Of a DNA stretch of 52,842 nucleotides, positions 7,879-15,902 are shown one piece after another. Position 1 is the stretch's first letter, and every line of letters starts with the position of its first letter. The stretch comes from Porticoccus sp965660005 (GTDB lineage: Bacteria > Pseudomonadota > Gammaproteobacteria > Pseudomonadales > Porticoccaceae). The translations under genes were made by a program, and so were the position numbers. Location of the stretch: contig NZ_CBFHYF010000011.1 of NCBI RefSeq assembly GCF_965660005.1, forward strand, positions 1 to 52,842, in the 5' to 3' direction. The notes beneath the pieces are model-generated. The model saw nothing but the letters and a program-made list of their open reading frames with translations. It was not told the origin of the DNA and ran no database searches.

Positions 7879-8610
7879 ATGAAAGACCTTGATACAAAAA
7901 TGGAAGAAACCACTGCGACCCCTTGGGATCAGTGGTTTGAAATGCTGTCGGCCTTTAAGGCGGAAAAGGGCCACTGTCTGGTACCCCATAATTACAAGAC
8001 CCCGGAGGGTTACCCTCTTTGGTATTGGGTGCGGAAGATGTGCCGGGACAAAGCCAGGGGTGAACTTTCAGAAAATCAGATCGAACGACTGGACAGTTTG
8101 AAGTTCGTCTGGGATCTGCTTGATTGGCGCTGGGAGAAAGGGTTTGCTGCATTGCAGGCCTACAAGGCAGAGTACGGCGATTGCCTGGTTCCCGACGGTT
8201 ATGTGACCAGGGATAATTACCCCCTTGGTGTATGGGCGCGGGATCAACGCTATTTTGAAGGCAATTATCCCAGAGAAAAATATTACCGGCTCGCCGACCT
8301 TGGCTTTGTCTGGGATTTGCGTGAATACGCATGGGACTGTATGTATGCCGCCCTTGCGGTCTATCAGAAAGAGCACGGTGATTGCCTTGTGCCGAAAGGT
8401 TACATGATCGAAGAGGGCGTTGATCTCAGCGTTTGGGTAACCAGGCAGCGTTCGGACTTGGCAAACAATTATCTCACACAGAAAAAGCTGTCAAAATTGA
8501 ACGATCTCGGATTTTGCTGGGCGACAGGCGATGATTTACCCCATGTGCTGTTTGTGCCGGGTGAAAAAGGGACAAAAATCAATACGTCAGCCTTAATGCG
8601 TTTGATCTAA
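7879..8610 (+). CDS. Protein of three helicase-associated (HA) repeats, no helicase
   Basis: 243 residues made almost entirely of three repeats of about 65 residues, at roughly 14-75, 78-140 and 143-205. Each begins with a Trp/Tyr-rich helix, then a motif like AYKxExGDCLVPxGY, then LxxWVxxQR and a closing LxxLGFxWD. This is the helicase-associated domain, usually found in tandem after DEAD/DEAH helicases, where it is presumed to bind nucleic acid; here no helicase is present in or near the gene. ATG 7879 was chosen because AAAAGG at 7866-7871 sits 7 bases upstream; ATG 7873 is too close to it. Function unknown. It is a single gene between a repeat tract and a 400-base gap, so it looks like accessory cargo. 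Confidence 0.75.
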   Translation: MKDLDTKMEETTATPWDQWFEMLSAFKAEKGHCLVPHNYKTPEGYPLWYWVRKMCRDKARGELSENQIERLDSLKFVWDLLDWRWEKGFAALQAYKAEYGDCLVPDGYVTRDNYPLGVWARDQRYFEGNYPREKYYRLADLGFVWDLREYAWDCMYAALAVYQKEHGDCLVPKGYMIEEGVDLSVWVTRQRSDLANNYLTQKKLSKLNDLGFCWATGDDLPHVLFVPGEKGTKINTSALMRLI

Positions 8611-9016
8611 TAGAATCTGGCAGGGGATGGCTGGTCTGCTGGCTGTGAGTACTATTGTTGGCCCTACACAACAATTTGCAGTCGCCAGGCTGTCCCTGGT
8701 CGGTGTTTTCCCGAAATAGTTACAGTGAATGCTGGTACGCCCGTTTATCTGCTGATTATCGTACATTTTCAGCCGTATTGTTTTTGTTGTCTCGAAGCCG
8801 GCATGCTTCCATTAGAAAGTAGTTTGACCTGAGTTTTGGCATCATGGATTTTTGTCGAGGTTCGCAGTAGGTAGCATGCTCGACAGATTGGACTGGCCCA
8901 TTAACGGCTTGCTGGTTATTTCAGCAATGCAGCTTTATCACCCTTTTGGGCGAAACCGATAAGATTCCGGGTATATAATCCAACAAGATTCCTGGCAGGG
9001 CGCTTCCGGTTACTTC
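8611..9016. other. 406-base intergenic region upstream of nadK
   Basis: No gene, tRNA or strong terminator can be seen. A TATAAT at 8974-8979 could be the -10 of nadK, giving a leader of about 30 bases, but no acceptable -35 lies 16-18 bases before it. The word AAGATTCC occurs twice (about 8961 and 8985) around that site. Confidence 0.4.
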
Positions 9017-9937
9017 ATGACAAACTTCAAACACATTGCACTGGTGGCCAATATCCAGTTGCCCGAGATTGTTGATTCGCTGAAACGGCTGATTACTTTT
9101 CTGACACAATCCGGCTATCAGGTGTTGCTTGAGAAAAACACAGCGAGACTGATTGGTGACAACCACCTGCCCGTATTCGACAGTGACAGGCTGGAAACCC
9201 CTGTCGATCTGATCATTGTGGTCGGGGGCGATGGCAGTATGCTGAGCGCCGTGCGCAGTCTGGTAAGATACGAGATACCGTTGCTGGGTGTAAACCGGGG
9301 GCGATTGGGCTTTCTTACGGATATTCTACCTGATCAAATGGAGTCCCAGATGAAACGGGTCCTGGCCGGTGAGTTTATTCTCTCCAGCCGCTTCCTGTTA
9401 GACGTGTCCATTGCCAGAAAAGGTGATTTAATCGGAACCGGTGCGGCACTCAATGATGTGGTTCTCCATCCGGGTAAATCCGTCCGGATGATGGAGTTTG
9501 AACTGTATATCGATGGACAGTTTGTCTACAGCCAGTGTTCCGATGGTTTGATTGTTTCCACCCCGACGGGGTCCACAGCCTATGCGCTATCGGGTGGTGG
9601 ACCGATCATGCACCCCAATCTCGATGCGATTGTACTGGTGCCGATGAATCCTCATACATTGTCCAGTCGACCGATTGTAGTGGATGGCAAGAGCGATATT
9701 GAGATCCGGGTAGGATCGCGCAACGAGCTGCACCCGCTGGTCACTTGTGACGGTCAGAATGACCTCCAGTCCGAACCCGGTGATATTATCCAGATCCATA
9801 AAAAACCCCAGCAGGTAAGGTTGATTCATCCGATGGCACATAATTTTTATGAAACCTGCCGAACCAAGCTTGGCTGGGGTAGCAGGTTGGGTATTGATGA
9901 ACGTACCAGTGAGCGCATCAGTCAGCCGGCCAAGTAA
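9017..9937 (+). CDS. nadK: NAD kinase
   Basis: Phosphorylates NAD to NADP with ATP in the cytosol. The 306-residue protein has the diagnostic GGDG motif at residues 70-73 and the second NAD-kinase signature, SDGLIVSTPTGSTAYALSG, near residue 175, followed by GGPIMHP. ALNDVVLH supplies the conserved Asn-Asp pair. Length and the LGVNRGRLGFLTD stretch match gammaproteobacterial NadK. Rhomboid protease starts 5 bases after its stop, so the two are cotranscribed. Confidence 0.95.
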   Translation: MTNFKHIALVANIQLPEIVDSLKRLITFLTQSGYQVLLEKNTARLIGDNHLPVFDSDRLETPVDLIIVVGGDGSMLSAVRSLVRYEIPLLGVNRGRLGFLTDILPDQMESQMKRVLAGEFILSSRFLLDVSIARKGDLIGTGAALNDVVLHPGKSVRMMEFELYIDGQFVYSQCSDGLIVSTPTGSTAYALSGGGPIMHPNLDAIVLVPMNPHTLSSRPIVVDGKSDIEIRVGSRNELHPLVTCDGQNDLQSEPGDIIQIHKKPQQVRLIHPMAHNFYETCRTKLGWGSRLGIDERTSERISQPAK

Positions 9938-9942
9938 CTGCC

Positions 9943-10806
9943 ATGAATGAACTGGATTCAACCTGGACTCATGTGGCAGATATTCCGGCCCAGCTGGATA
10001 TGACTGAACTCTATGCCCGATTGACGGGTATGGAGATTGCCTATCAACTCAGGCCCCGTGGTGAATGGGTTGAACTCTGGGTCGAGTACCCCGAGCAGTT
10101 GCCACAGGTAATGAGCCTGCTCGAAGAAGCGAAATCGGTACTCACTTCCACAGCATCCACATCTCCCACCTTCAGTTTCCAGCAACAATTAAAGAATGTA
10201 CCGGTGGTCATCACTCTGCTGCTGCTCAGCATCATGGGTGCTGCACTGGTCAGCTATGCGTTTCCACTGGTGCATTGGTTCACCTTTCAGGATTACCTTC
10301 TGATCGGCGAAAATGTCCGCTACGAGTTTGCCGAGCTATCGCTGGCCCGTGGCGAATACTGGCGACTGGTTACCCCGGTATTTTTACACTTTGGTATTTT
10401 TCATGTGGCCTTTAATAGTCTTTGGCTTTGGGAGCTGGGTCGGCGGATCGAAATCCTTGCCGGCAGCCTGCACATGTTCATGATTGTGTTGTTGATGGCC
10501 ATTGCCTCTAACGTGGGGCAATACCTGTGGAGCGGCCCGGCGCTATTTGGTGGAATGTCCGGTGTGGTGTATGGCCTGCTTGGCTATGTCTGGATAAGAA
10601 ATCGGGTATCTCCCAGAGTAATACTTTCGCTTCCCGGAGGGCTGCTGGCCTTCATGCTGATCTGGTTGCTGGCAGGGATGAGCGGTTTTATGGAGCTGTT
10701 GATGGGGGTCAGTATTGCCAATGCCGCGCATGCGATTGGTTTGATTAGTGGCATGGTGCTGGGGGGCTGGGCGGGGTATATCGATGCCGGCGGCCGCCGC
10801 CGGTAA
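9943..10806 (+). CDS. Rhomboid-family intramembrane serine protease (GlpG type)
   Basis: Cleaves transmembrane proteins within the inner membrane. The 287-residue protein has a cytosolic N-terminal domain (1-85) and six or so membrane helices (about 88-280). Catalytic Ser206 is in GMSG (204-207) and catalytic His263 in NAAHAIG; His154 and Asn158 of HVAFN complete the usual oxyanion set. Spacing mirrors E. coli GlpG. It sits 5 bases after nadK and is probably translated from the same mRNA. Substrates are unknown. Confidence 0.9.
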   Translation: MNELDSTWTHVADIPAQLDMTELYARLTGMEIAYQLRPRGEWVELWVEYPEQLPQVMSLLEEAKSVLTSTASTSPTFSFQQQLKNVPVVITLLLLSIMGAALVSYAFPLVHWFTFQDYLLIGENVRYEFAELSLARGEYWRLVTPVFLHFGIFHVAFNSLWLWELGRRIEILAGSLHMFMIVLLMAIASNVGQYLWSGPALFGGMSGVVYGLLGYVWIRNRVSPRVILSLPGGLLAFMLIWLLAGMSGFMELLMGVSIANAAHAIGLISGMVLGGWAGYIDAGGRRR

Positions 10807-10807
10807 C

Positions 10808-10816
10808 TGGTATAAT
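10808..10816 (+). promoter_or_regulatory. Extended -10 promoter ahead of yeaC
   Basis: TGGTATAAT is a perfect extended -10 (TGnTATAAT), two bases after the rhomboid stop codon. No good -35 is present, as is common for this class. Transcription would start near 10823, only about 15 bases before a terminator hairpin. Confidence 0.55.
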
Positions 10817-10838
10817 TTTTCACAGATGTAAGTTCCGG

Positions 10839-10874
10839 CAGTAGTGGTCGAGAGGTATGCACTACTGTTTTTTT
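10839..10874 (+). terminator. Rho-independent terminator/possible attenuator between rhomboid gene and yeaC
   Basis: CAGTAGTG (10839-10846) pairs with CACTACTG (10860-10867), followed by seven T. It can end the nadK-rhomboid transcript. Because a promoter lies just before it, it can also cut short a transcript of about 50 bases in the yeaC leader. Confidence 0.8.
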
Positions 10875-10887
10875 ATTGAGGTAAACC

Positions 10888-11160
10888 ATGGATTTTCAGC
10901 AACTGATTGACTCCATTACTCCCGACATCTACGAAAGTCTCAAGCAGTCTGTCGAACGGGGAAAATGGCCCGATGGCAGAAAGCTGACACCGGCTCAGCG
11001 TGAACACAGCATGCAGGCAATCATTGCCTATGATCTGCGCCACAAACCAGAAGATCAGCGCGTTGGTTATGTTCCTCCCAAGCAAAAGATTGCCGGGCCC
11101 TGTGATACCAGTCATCCTGATCAGAGTGATGACCAGCAGCCGCTGAAGTGGTTGCCGTAA
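10888..11160 (+). CDS. YeaC family protein (DUF1315)
   Basis: A 90-residue soluble protein. The first 65 residues match the DUF1315/YeaC pattern as I know it: MDFQQLIDSITPDIYESL, then AVERGKWPDG-like and a RHKPEDQRVGY segment. The tail is Asp/Gln-rich. Function unknown. ATG 10888 follows GAGGTAA at about 10878-10884. Three bases separate it from the DUF2797 gene, a pairing that suggests an operon with pepN. Confidence 0.85.
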   Translation: MDFQQLIDSITPDIYESLKQSVERGKWPDGRKLTPAQREHSMQAIIAYDLRHKPEDQRVGYVPPKQKIAGPCDTSHPDQSDDQQPLKWLP

Positions 11161-11163
11161 CTA

Positions 11164-11991
11164 ATGCCGGATTATTCGGGACACCTCAAGAAAATGCAGG
11201 TACTGCTGGCGGATGGCCCGGTGCGGTACCGCTTGCCACTGGACGAGCATCAGTTGCCGTTGAACGACCTGCTTGGCCAGACTCTCCGTATTCAGTACAC
11301 CGGTACAATTCACTGCACTCATTGTGGGCGGCGCAGTAACAAGAGTTTTAACCAGGGTTACTGCTACCCGTGTTTCACCAGACTGGCGCAGTGCGACAGT
11401 TGCATTGTCAGCCCGGAAAAATGCCATTATTTCGAAGGTACCTGCCGTGAGCCGGAATGGGGTGAAGAGCATTGTATGGTGGATCATATTGTCTACCTGG
11501 CCAATTCATCCGGGGTAAAAGTCGGAATTACCCGCGAGAGCCAACTGCCCACTCGCTGGATTGATCAGGGGGCTGTGCAGGCGCTGCCCATCATGCGGGT
11601 CAAGACCCGCCAGCAATCTGGTTTGGTGGAAGATGTTTTACGCCAGTACGTGGCGGACAAGACTAACTGGCGAACCATGCTGAAGGGCGAGATTGTCCCC
11701 GCCGACCTGCCGGCTATTCGGGATGCATTATTCGACCGAACTGAAAAACAGCTGACTGCCCTGGAAGACCGCTTTGGCCTTCAGGCCTTCCAGCGACTGG
11801 ATGATTCGACTCCTTTGAATATTGATTATCCGGTGATGGAATACCCACTGAAAGTGGCGAGTTTCAACATGGATAAAGTGCCATTGCTAGAGGGAACCCT
11901 GCTGGGAATAAAAGGCCAGTACCTGATTTTTGACAGAGGGGTCATCAATATTCGCAAATACACCGCCTACCATGTGGAAGTGACCCATTGA
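11164..11991 (+). CDS. DUF2797 domain protein with Cys-rich zinc-like region
   Basis: 275 residues. Residues about 50-105 hold four CxxC-type pairs and further Cys/His (CTHC, CYPC, CDSC and others), probably zinc-binding. The next part, VYLANSSGVKVGITRE followed by RWIDQGA, is the hallmark of DUF2797; its order of Tyr, Lys-Val-Gly-Ile and Arg resembles a GIY-YIG nuclease core, but whether the protein cuts nucleic acid is not known. The stop overlaps the region of the pepN start, so translation of the two is likely coupled. Confidence 0.82.
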   Translation: MPDYSGHLKKMQVLLADGPVRYRLPLDEHQLPLNDLLGQTLRIQYTGTIHCTHCGRRSNKSFNQGYCYPCFTRLAQCDSCIVSPEKCHYFEGTCREPEWGEEHCMVDHIVYLANSSGVKVGITRESQLPTRWIDQGAVQALPIMRVKTRQQSGLVEDVLRQYVADKTNWRTMLKGEIVPADLPAIRDALFDRTEKQLTALEDRFGLQAFQRLDDSTPLNIDYPVMEYPLKVASFNMDKVPLLEGTLLGIKGQYLIFDRGVINIRKYTAYHVEVTH

Positions 11992-11993
11992 TT

Positions 11994-14633
11994 ATGATGA
12001 TGAGAGATGCCCAGCCGGGCAATATTTACCTTAAAGACTACACAGCCCCTCGCTACCTGATCGATAAAACCGCGTTGCGAGTGGAAATTCGCCGGGATGA
12101 TACAGTTGTTATGGCCACCCTGGAAATGCGGCGCAACCCCGATGTCAGCAACCGGGAAACCAGTCTGGTGTTGGACGGCCAGGGTCTGTCGCTACAATCT
12201 CTAAGCATCGACGGAAAGCCGTTGACGTCCGAGCAGTTCAGCGCGACGGCCGATGAGCTGTTGATTCACGAGGTACCTGATCGGTTCATTCTGACATCGG
12301 AAGTAATTATTTATCCGAAGGAAAATTCGTCCCTGGAGGGGTTGTTCAAATCCCGCACCATCTACTGTACCCAGTGTGAGGCAGAGGGTTTCCGGGGTAT
12401 CACCTACTATCTGGATCGTCCCGATGTGATGTCGGAATTTACCACCACGGTAGTGGCCGGCCAGGCCGAGTGTCCAGTGTTGCTGTCCAACGGTAATCTG
12501 ATGGAAACCGGTGTATTGCCCGATGGTCGTCACTGGGCAACCTGGCACGACCCCTTTCTCAAGCCCGCCTACCTGTTTGCGCTGGTGGCCGGCGAATTGT
12601 CCGTGGTGGAAGACAGTTTCACCACTTGCAGTGGCCGTAATGTCGCATTGCAGCTCTATGTGGAAGCCAAGGATCTGGAGAAATGTGGCCACGCCATGAC
12701 CTCGCTGAAAAATGCCATGCGCTGGGACGAAGAGGTCTACGGTCGTGAGTACGATCTCGATCTGTATATGATCGTGGCGGTGGATGACTTCAATATGGGG
12801 GCCATGGAAAACAAGGGGCTCAATATTTTCAACACCTCCTGTGTGCTGGCCCATCAGGCCACTACCACTGATGATGGTTTCAATCGGGTCGAGGCTGTGG
12901 TGGCCCACGAATACTTTCACAACTGGTCCGGCAACCGTGTTACCTGCCGGGACTGGTTTCAATTGAGCCTGAAAGAGGGCTTCACCGTATTCCGCGATTC
13001 GCAGTTTTCTGCAGACATGGGTTCCCCGGTGGTAAAACGGGTCGAAAATGTCACCATGCTCCGTACGGTGCAATTTGCCGAAGATGGCGGCCCCACAGCC
13101 CACCCGGTGCAGCCCGCTTCCTATATGGAAATCTCCAATTTCTACACGGCCACCATTTATGAGAAAGGGGCTGAGGTAGTACGGATGATCCATACACTGC
13201 TTGGGCCGGATCTGTTTCGCCGTGGTTCTGATCTCTACTTTGAGCGATACGATGGGCAGGCTGTCACCATCGAGGATTTTGTGGGTGCCATGGCTGAAGT
13301 CAGTGGCAGGGATTTCAGTCAATTCATGAACTGGTACCGTCAGGCCGGCACGCCCCGGCTAACCGTTACCAGTGATTACGATGAACAGGGCCGACAGCTA
13401 AGATTGCATTTTTCTCAGAGCTGTCCGCCTACGCCCGAGTGCCAGAACAAACAGCCTTTCCATATTCCGGTAACGGTGGGGCTGGTGACAGAAGCGGGAG
13501 ATCTGCCACTGAATTCTGCGGGTGAAACCAGTCAGGTCATAGAAATTACCGAAGCCGAGCAGACGGTGGTTTTTGAGCATATCCATACTCGCCCGGTGCC
13601 ATCGCTGCTGCGCAATTTCTCGGCTCCGGTGAAACTGAATTATCCCTATAGTTTTGATGACCTGGGTTTTCTGATGGCCCATGACAGTGATGGCTTCAAC
13701 CGCTGGGATGCCGGTCAGCGGCTCTCCATCGCATTGATGCAGTCGCTGATGACAGATTTTCGTGCCGGTGAGCCGCTGCAGCTGGATAGCCGTTTGCCAG
13801 CGGCATTTGCCAAGGTGTTGGGCGAAACCGGGGCCGATCAGGCCATGCAGGCATTGGTGCTGACTCTACCCAGTGAGTTTCTGCTGGCAGAGTTGGCCGA
13901 TGTCATTGATGTGGAAGCCATTCATCAGGTCCGTCGTTTTGTCTGCGGAGAGCTGGGAAAAACCCTGGCGTCCGCCTGGCGCAAGACCTATCTGGATAAC
14001 GTGCAGCCACAATATGAGTTTTCCGGTATTGCCATGGCCCGACGGAGCCTGAAAAACCTTTCCCTGCGCTATCTGTTAAACAGCGGCGTCGAGGATTCCC
14101 TGCCACTGGCCCACGAACAGTTTATGACGGCGGACAATATGACCGACCGGTTGGCCGCATTGTCGGGCCTAGTGAATGACCCGCGGGACGCAGCAGTGAC
14201 GCTGGCAGAGCAGGCGCTGGACAAGTTCTATCAGGATTGGCAACAGGAACCTCTGGTGTTGAATCAGTGGTTTCAGGTGCAGGCAGCCTGTATGCGCCCG
14301 GGTGGCCTGGAACGGGTAAAAAGCCTGATGGAGCATCCTGCGTTCGACTTTCATAATCCCAACAAGGTACGCGCGCTGGTGGGCGTATTCTGCAACAGCA
14401 ACCCGGTTAACTTTCATCGGGAGGATGGTGCTGGTTACCAATTCCTGGCTGACAATGTTCTGGCTCTGGACAAGCTCAACCCACAGATCGCTTCCCGTCA
14501 ACTGACGCCGCTGACCAAGTGGCGGCGCTATGGCCTGTCGGCGCAGTCACTGATGCGGGAGCAGCTTTCCCGAGTGCTGGCAGAGCCTGGTCTGTCCCGG
14601 GATACCTATGAAATCGCTTCGAAAAGTCTTTAG
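11994..14633 (+). CDS. pepN: Aminopeptidase N (M1 family)
   Basis: Cytosolic zinc aminopeptidase that removes N-terminal residues from peptides. About 879 residues, the same size as E. coli PepN and similar throughout. The substrate-binding GAMEN motif lies near residue 270 and the zinc motif HEYFHNW (HExxH) near 305, with the second Glu in LKEGFTVFRD. A large helical C-terminal domain follows. Start is uncertain: three consecutive ATG codons (11994-12002) lie after a TTG at 11988, and GGAAG at 11976-11980 is better spaced for the TTG. Last gene of the yeaC operon. Confidence 0.95.
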   Translation: MMMRDAQPGNIYLKDYTAPRYLIDKTALRVEIRRDDTVVMATLEMRRNPDVSNRETSLVLDGQGLSLQSLSIDGKPLTSEQFSATADELLIHEVPDRFILTSEVIIYPKENSSLEGLFKSRTIYCTQCEAEGFRGITYYLDRPDVMSEFTTTVVAGQAECPVLLSNGNLMETGVLPDGRHWATWHDPFLKPAYLFALVAGELSVVEDSFTTCSGRNVALQLYVEAKDLEKCGHAMTSLKNAMRWDEEVYGREYDLDLYMIVAVDDFNMGAMENKGLNIFNTSCVLAHQATTTDDGFNRVEAVVAHEYFHNWSGNRVTCRDWFQLSLKEGFTVFRDSQFSADMGSPVVKRVENVTMLRTVQFAEDGGPTAHPVQPASYMEISNFYTATIYEKGAEVVRMIHTLLGPDLFRRGSDLYFERYDGQAVTIEDFVGAMAEVSGRDFSQFMNWYRQAGTPRLTVTSDYDEQGRQLRLHFSQSCPPTPECQNKQPFHIPVTVGLVTEAGDLPLNSAGETSQVIEITEAEQTVVFEHIHTRPVPSLLRNFSAPVKLNYPYSFDDLGFLMAHDSDGFNRWDAGQRLSIALMQSLMTDFRAGEPLQLDSRLPAAFAKVLGETGADQAMQALVLTLPSEFLLAELADVIDVEAIHQVRRFVCGELGKTLASAWRKTYLDNVQPQYEFSGIAMARRSLKNLSLRYLLNSGVEDSLPLAHEQFMTADNMTDRLAALSGLVNDPRDAAVTLAEQALDKFYQDWQQEPLVLNQWFQVQAACMRPGGLERVKSLMEHPAFDFHNPNKVRALVGVFCNSNPVNFHREDGAGYQFLADNVLALDKLNPQIASRQLTPLTKWRRYGLSAQSLMREQLSRVLAEPGLSRDTYEIASKSL

Positions 14634-14779
14634 CTGCGGAGTCCGAAACCCATCCACTTGACACGGATCAATGACAGGGATGATGAATATGAAGGACACT
14701 GACAATGGTAGATGCGTTATAGATGTATCTCCAGTGACAGCTAACCCCTGATGGCGGGGTGTTTCATCGTTAACATTTA
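14634..14779 (+). other. Region between pepN and its terminator
   Basis: 146 bases between the pepN stop and a strong terminator. TTGACA at 14658-14663 resembles a -35, but no good -10 follows. A possible 20-codon frame (14689-14751) has AGGGA 8 bases upstream, and ACCCC/GGGGT (about 14745-14760) forms a small hairpin. This could be only the pepN 3' end, or a short separate transcript. Confidence 0.25.
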
Positions 14780-14805
14780 GGAGAGCCACTGGCTCTCCTT
14801 TTTTT
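14780..14805 (+). terminator. Rho-independent terminator after pepN
   Basis: GGAGAGCC (14780-14787), loop ACT, GGCTCTCC (14791-14798), then seven T. It is oriented for plus-strand transcripts and lies 147 bases after the pepN stop. Confidence 0.9.
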
Positions 14806-14835
14806 GCACGCCACTCAAATGTCCCCTGAAGCTGG

Positions 14836-15633
14836 CTACTTGGCCGAAGATTTTTTTGTCCGCTTTTTCTCGTTGTTCAGATGTTCATGAAGTGCCAGAA
14901 ATTGCCGGGTCAGTGGGTGACTGGGTGCAAAGTGAATCAACGGCTTTCCCGCCTGGTGTGATTCGCGCATTTTTACCGACTGGTTAAGATAAATGGGCAA
15001 TACCGGATGTTTTTCCGCGATTAGCTCATTGATAATTTGCGTTGGTAAATTGGCTCTGGGCTGAAACTGATTGGCGATGATACCTTCTATCAGCAGATCT
15101 TCGTTGTGGTCATCCCGTATCTCGCCGATGACATGCAGAATGTTGTACAGCGCATGTCGTGAAAATGCATCGCAGTCAAACGGGATTAATACCCGATCAG
15201 CACTTACCAGTGCCGAGGTGGTGTAAAAGTTCATCGCCGGTGCCGTGTCAATAAACACTTGGTCAAACTGTGTTTCCAGTTTGTTGAGCAAGTCTTTCAG
15301 CTTGTAGATTTTATGGCGGGATTCCAGTTTTTGCTCGATTTCTTCCAACTCAGGATCTGAGGTGATGATGGACAGGTTGGCGAAAGGTGTTTCAGTGATA
15401 AATTCAGCCGGTTTCTTCGGTGAGAAATTAAAAGACAGGGTCTGGGAAAAATAATCGGCGATGGTGTTGGTCGTATCAGGGTTTTCCCCCAGTAAATACT
15501 GGGTGGAGTTGCCCTGTGGATCAAGGTCGAGCAACAGCGTTCGCTTGCCACTGTTGGCAGCGATAGCCGCCAGATTACAAGTGATGCTGGACTTGCCTAC
15601 ACCACCTTTTTGATTGAACACAACTCGACGCAT
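14836..15633 (-). CDS. ParA-family ATPase, orphan
   Basis: 265 residues of the ParA/MinD fold. Deviant Walker A KGGVGKSS at residues 9-16, switch region DLDPQGNSTQYLLG at 36-49, Walker B-like FIDTAPA near 134. Such ATPases dimerise with ATP and position DNA or protein cargo. No parB, parS cluster or other partner lies nearby, and the neighbouring operon is the unrelated Bat set, so the cargo cannot be named; the chromosomal Soj/ParA usually sits with gidB and parB, which are absent. The C-terminus is Lys/Ser-rich. A palindrome at 15692-15714 upstream may be its control site. Confidence 0.85.
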   Translation of the reverse strand: MRRVVFNQKGGVGKSSITCNLAAIAANSGKRTLLLDLDPQGNSTQYLLGENPDTTNTIADYFSQTLSFNFSPKKPAEFITETPFANLSIITSDPELEEIEQKLESRHKIYKLKDLLNKLETQFDQVFIDTAPAMNFYTTSALVSADRVLIPFDCDAFSRHALYNILHVIGEIRDDHNEDLLIEGIIANQFQPRANLPTQIINELIAEKHPVLPIYLNQSVKMRESHQAGKPLIHFAPSHPLTRQFLALHEHLNNEKKRTKKSSAK

Positions 15634-15691
15634 AATCTGAATCCTTGCCTGGTATTGTAGTGGGTGGCTCTACTGCAGGGCATCCTGCATT

Positions 15692-15714
15692 AAAAATGCC
15701 AAATTGTCATTTTT
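15692..15714. promoter_or_regulatory. 23-base palindrome upstream of parA
   Basis: The outer seven bases AAAAATG (15692-15698) are the reverse complement of CATTTTT (15708-15714), and the inner bases CAA/TTG are also symmetric; only one inner pair and the centre differ. It lies 59 bases before the parA start. It looks more like an operator than a terminator for batD, because the stem is almost all A/T, but both are possible. A smaller TGCAGG/CCTGCA hairpin lies at 15674-15689. Confidence 0.45.
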
Positions 15715-15902
15715 GGTGTGCCGTGGGGATCGTGACATTGCCTTTCCGTGTCAGATAAGGATAAGCGTTGATCAGATGGTTGAAAACGACAATTTTAATT
15801 AGCGGTATATGCACAAAAAAACAGCACGTTGCAGGAGCTGATGCACTTTTTGCAGGCACCATGCATTGCGGTAGTAGCACATTGTCTGTAAATGGTTGCT
15901 GG

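Noticed and set aside
12201..13322. A 373-codon minus-strand frame inside pepN
   Set aside because: Shadow of a highly conserved gene; no motif and no sensible start.
14836..15633. parA as a plasmid or prophage marker
   Set aside because: No integrase, replication or parB gene nearby, and flanks are core chromosomal genes.
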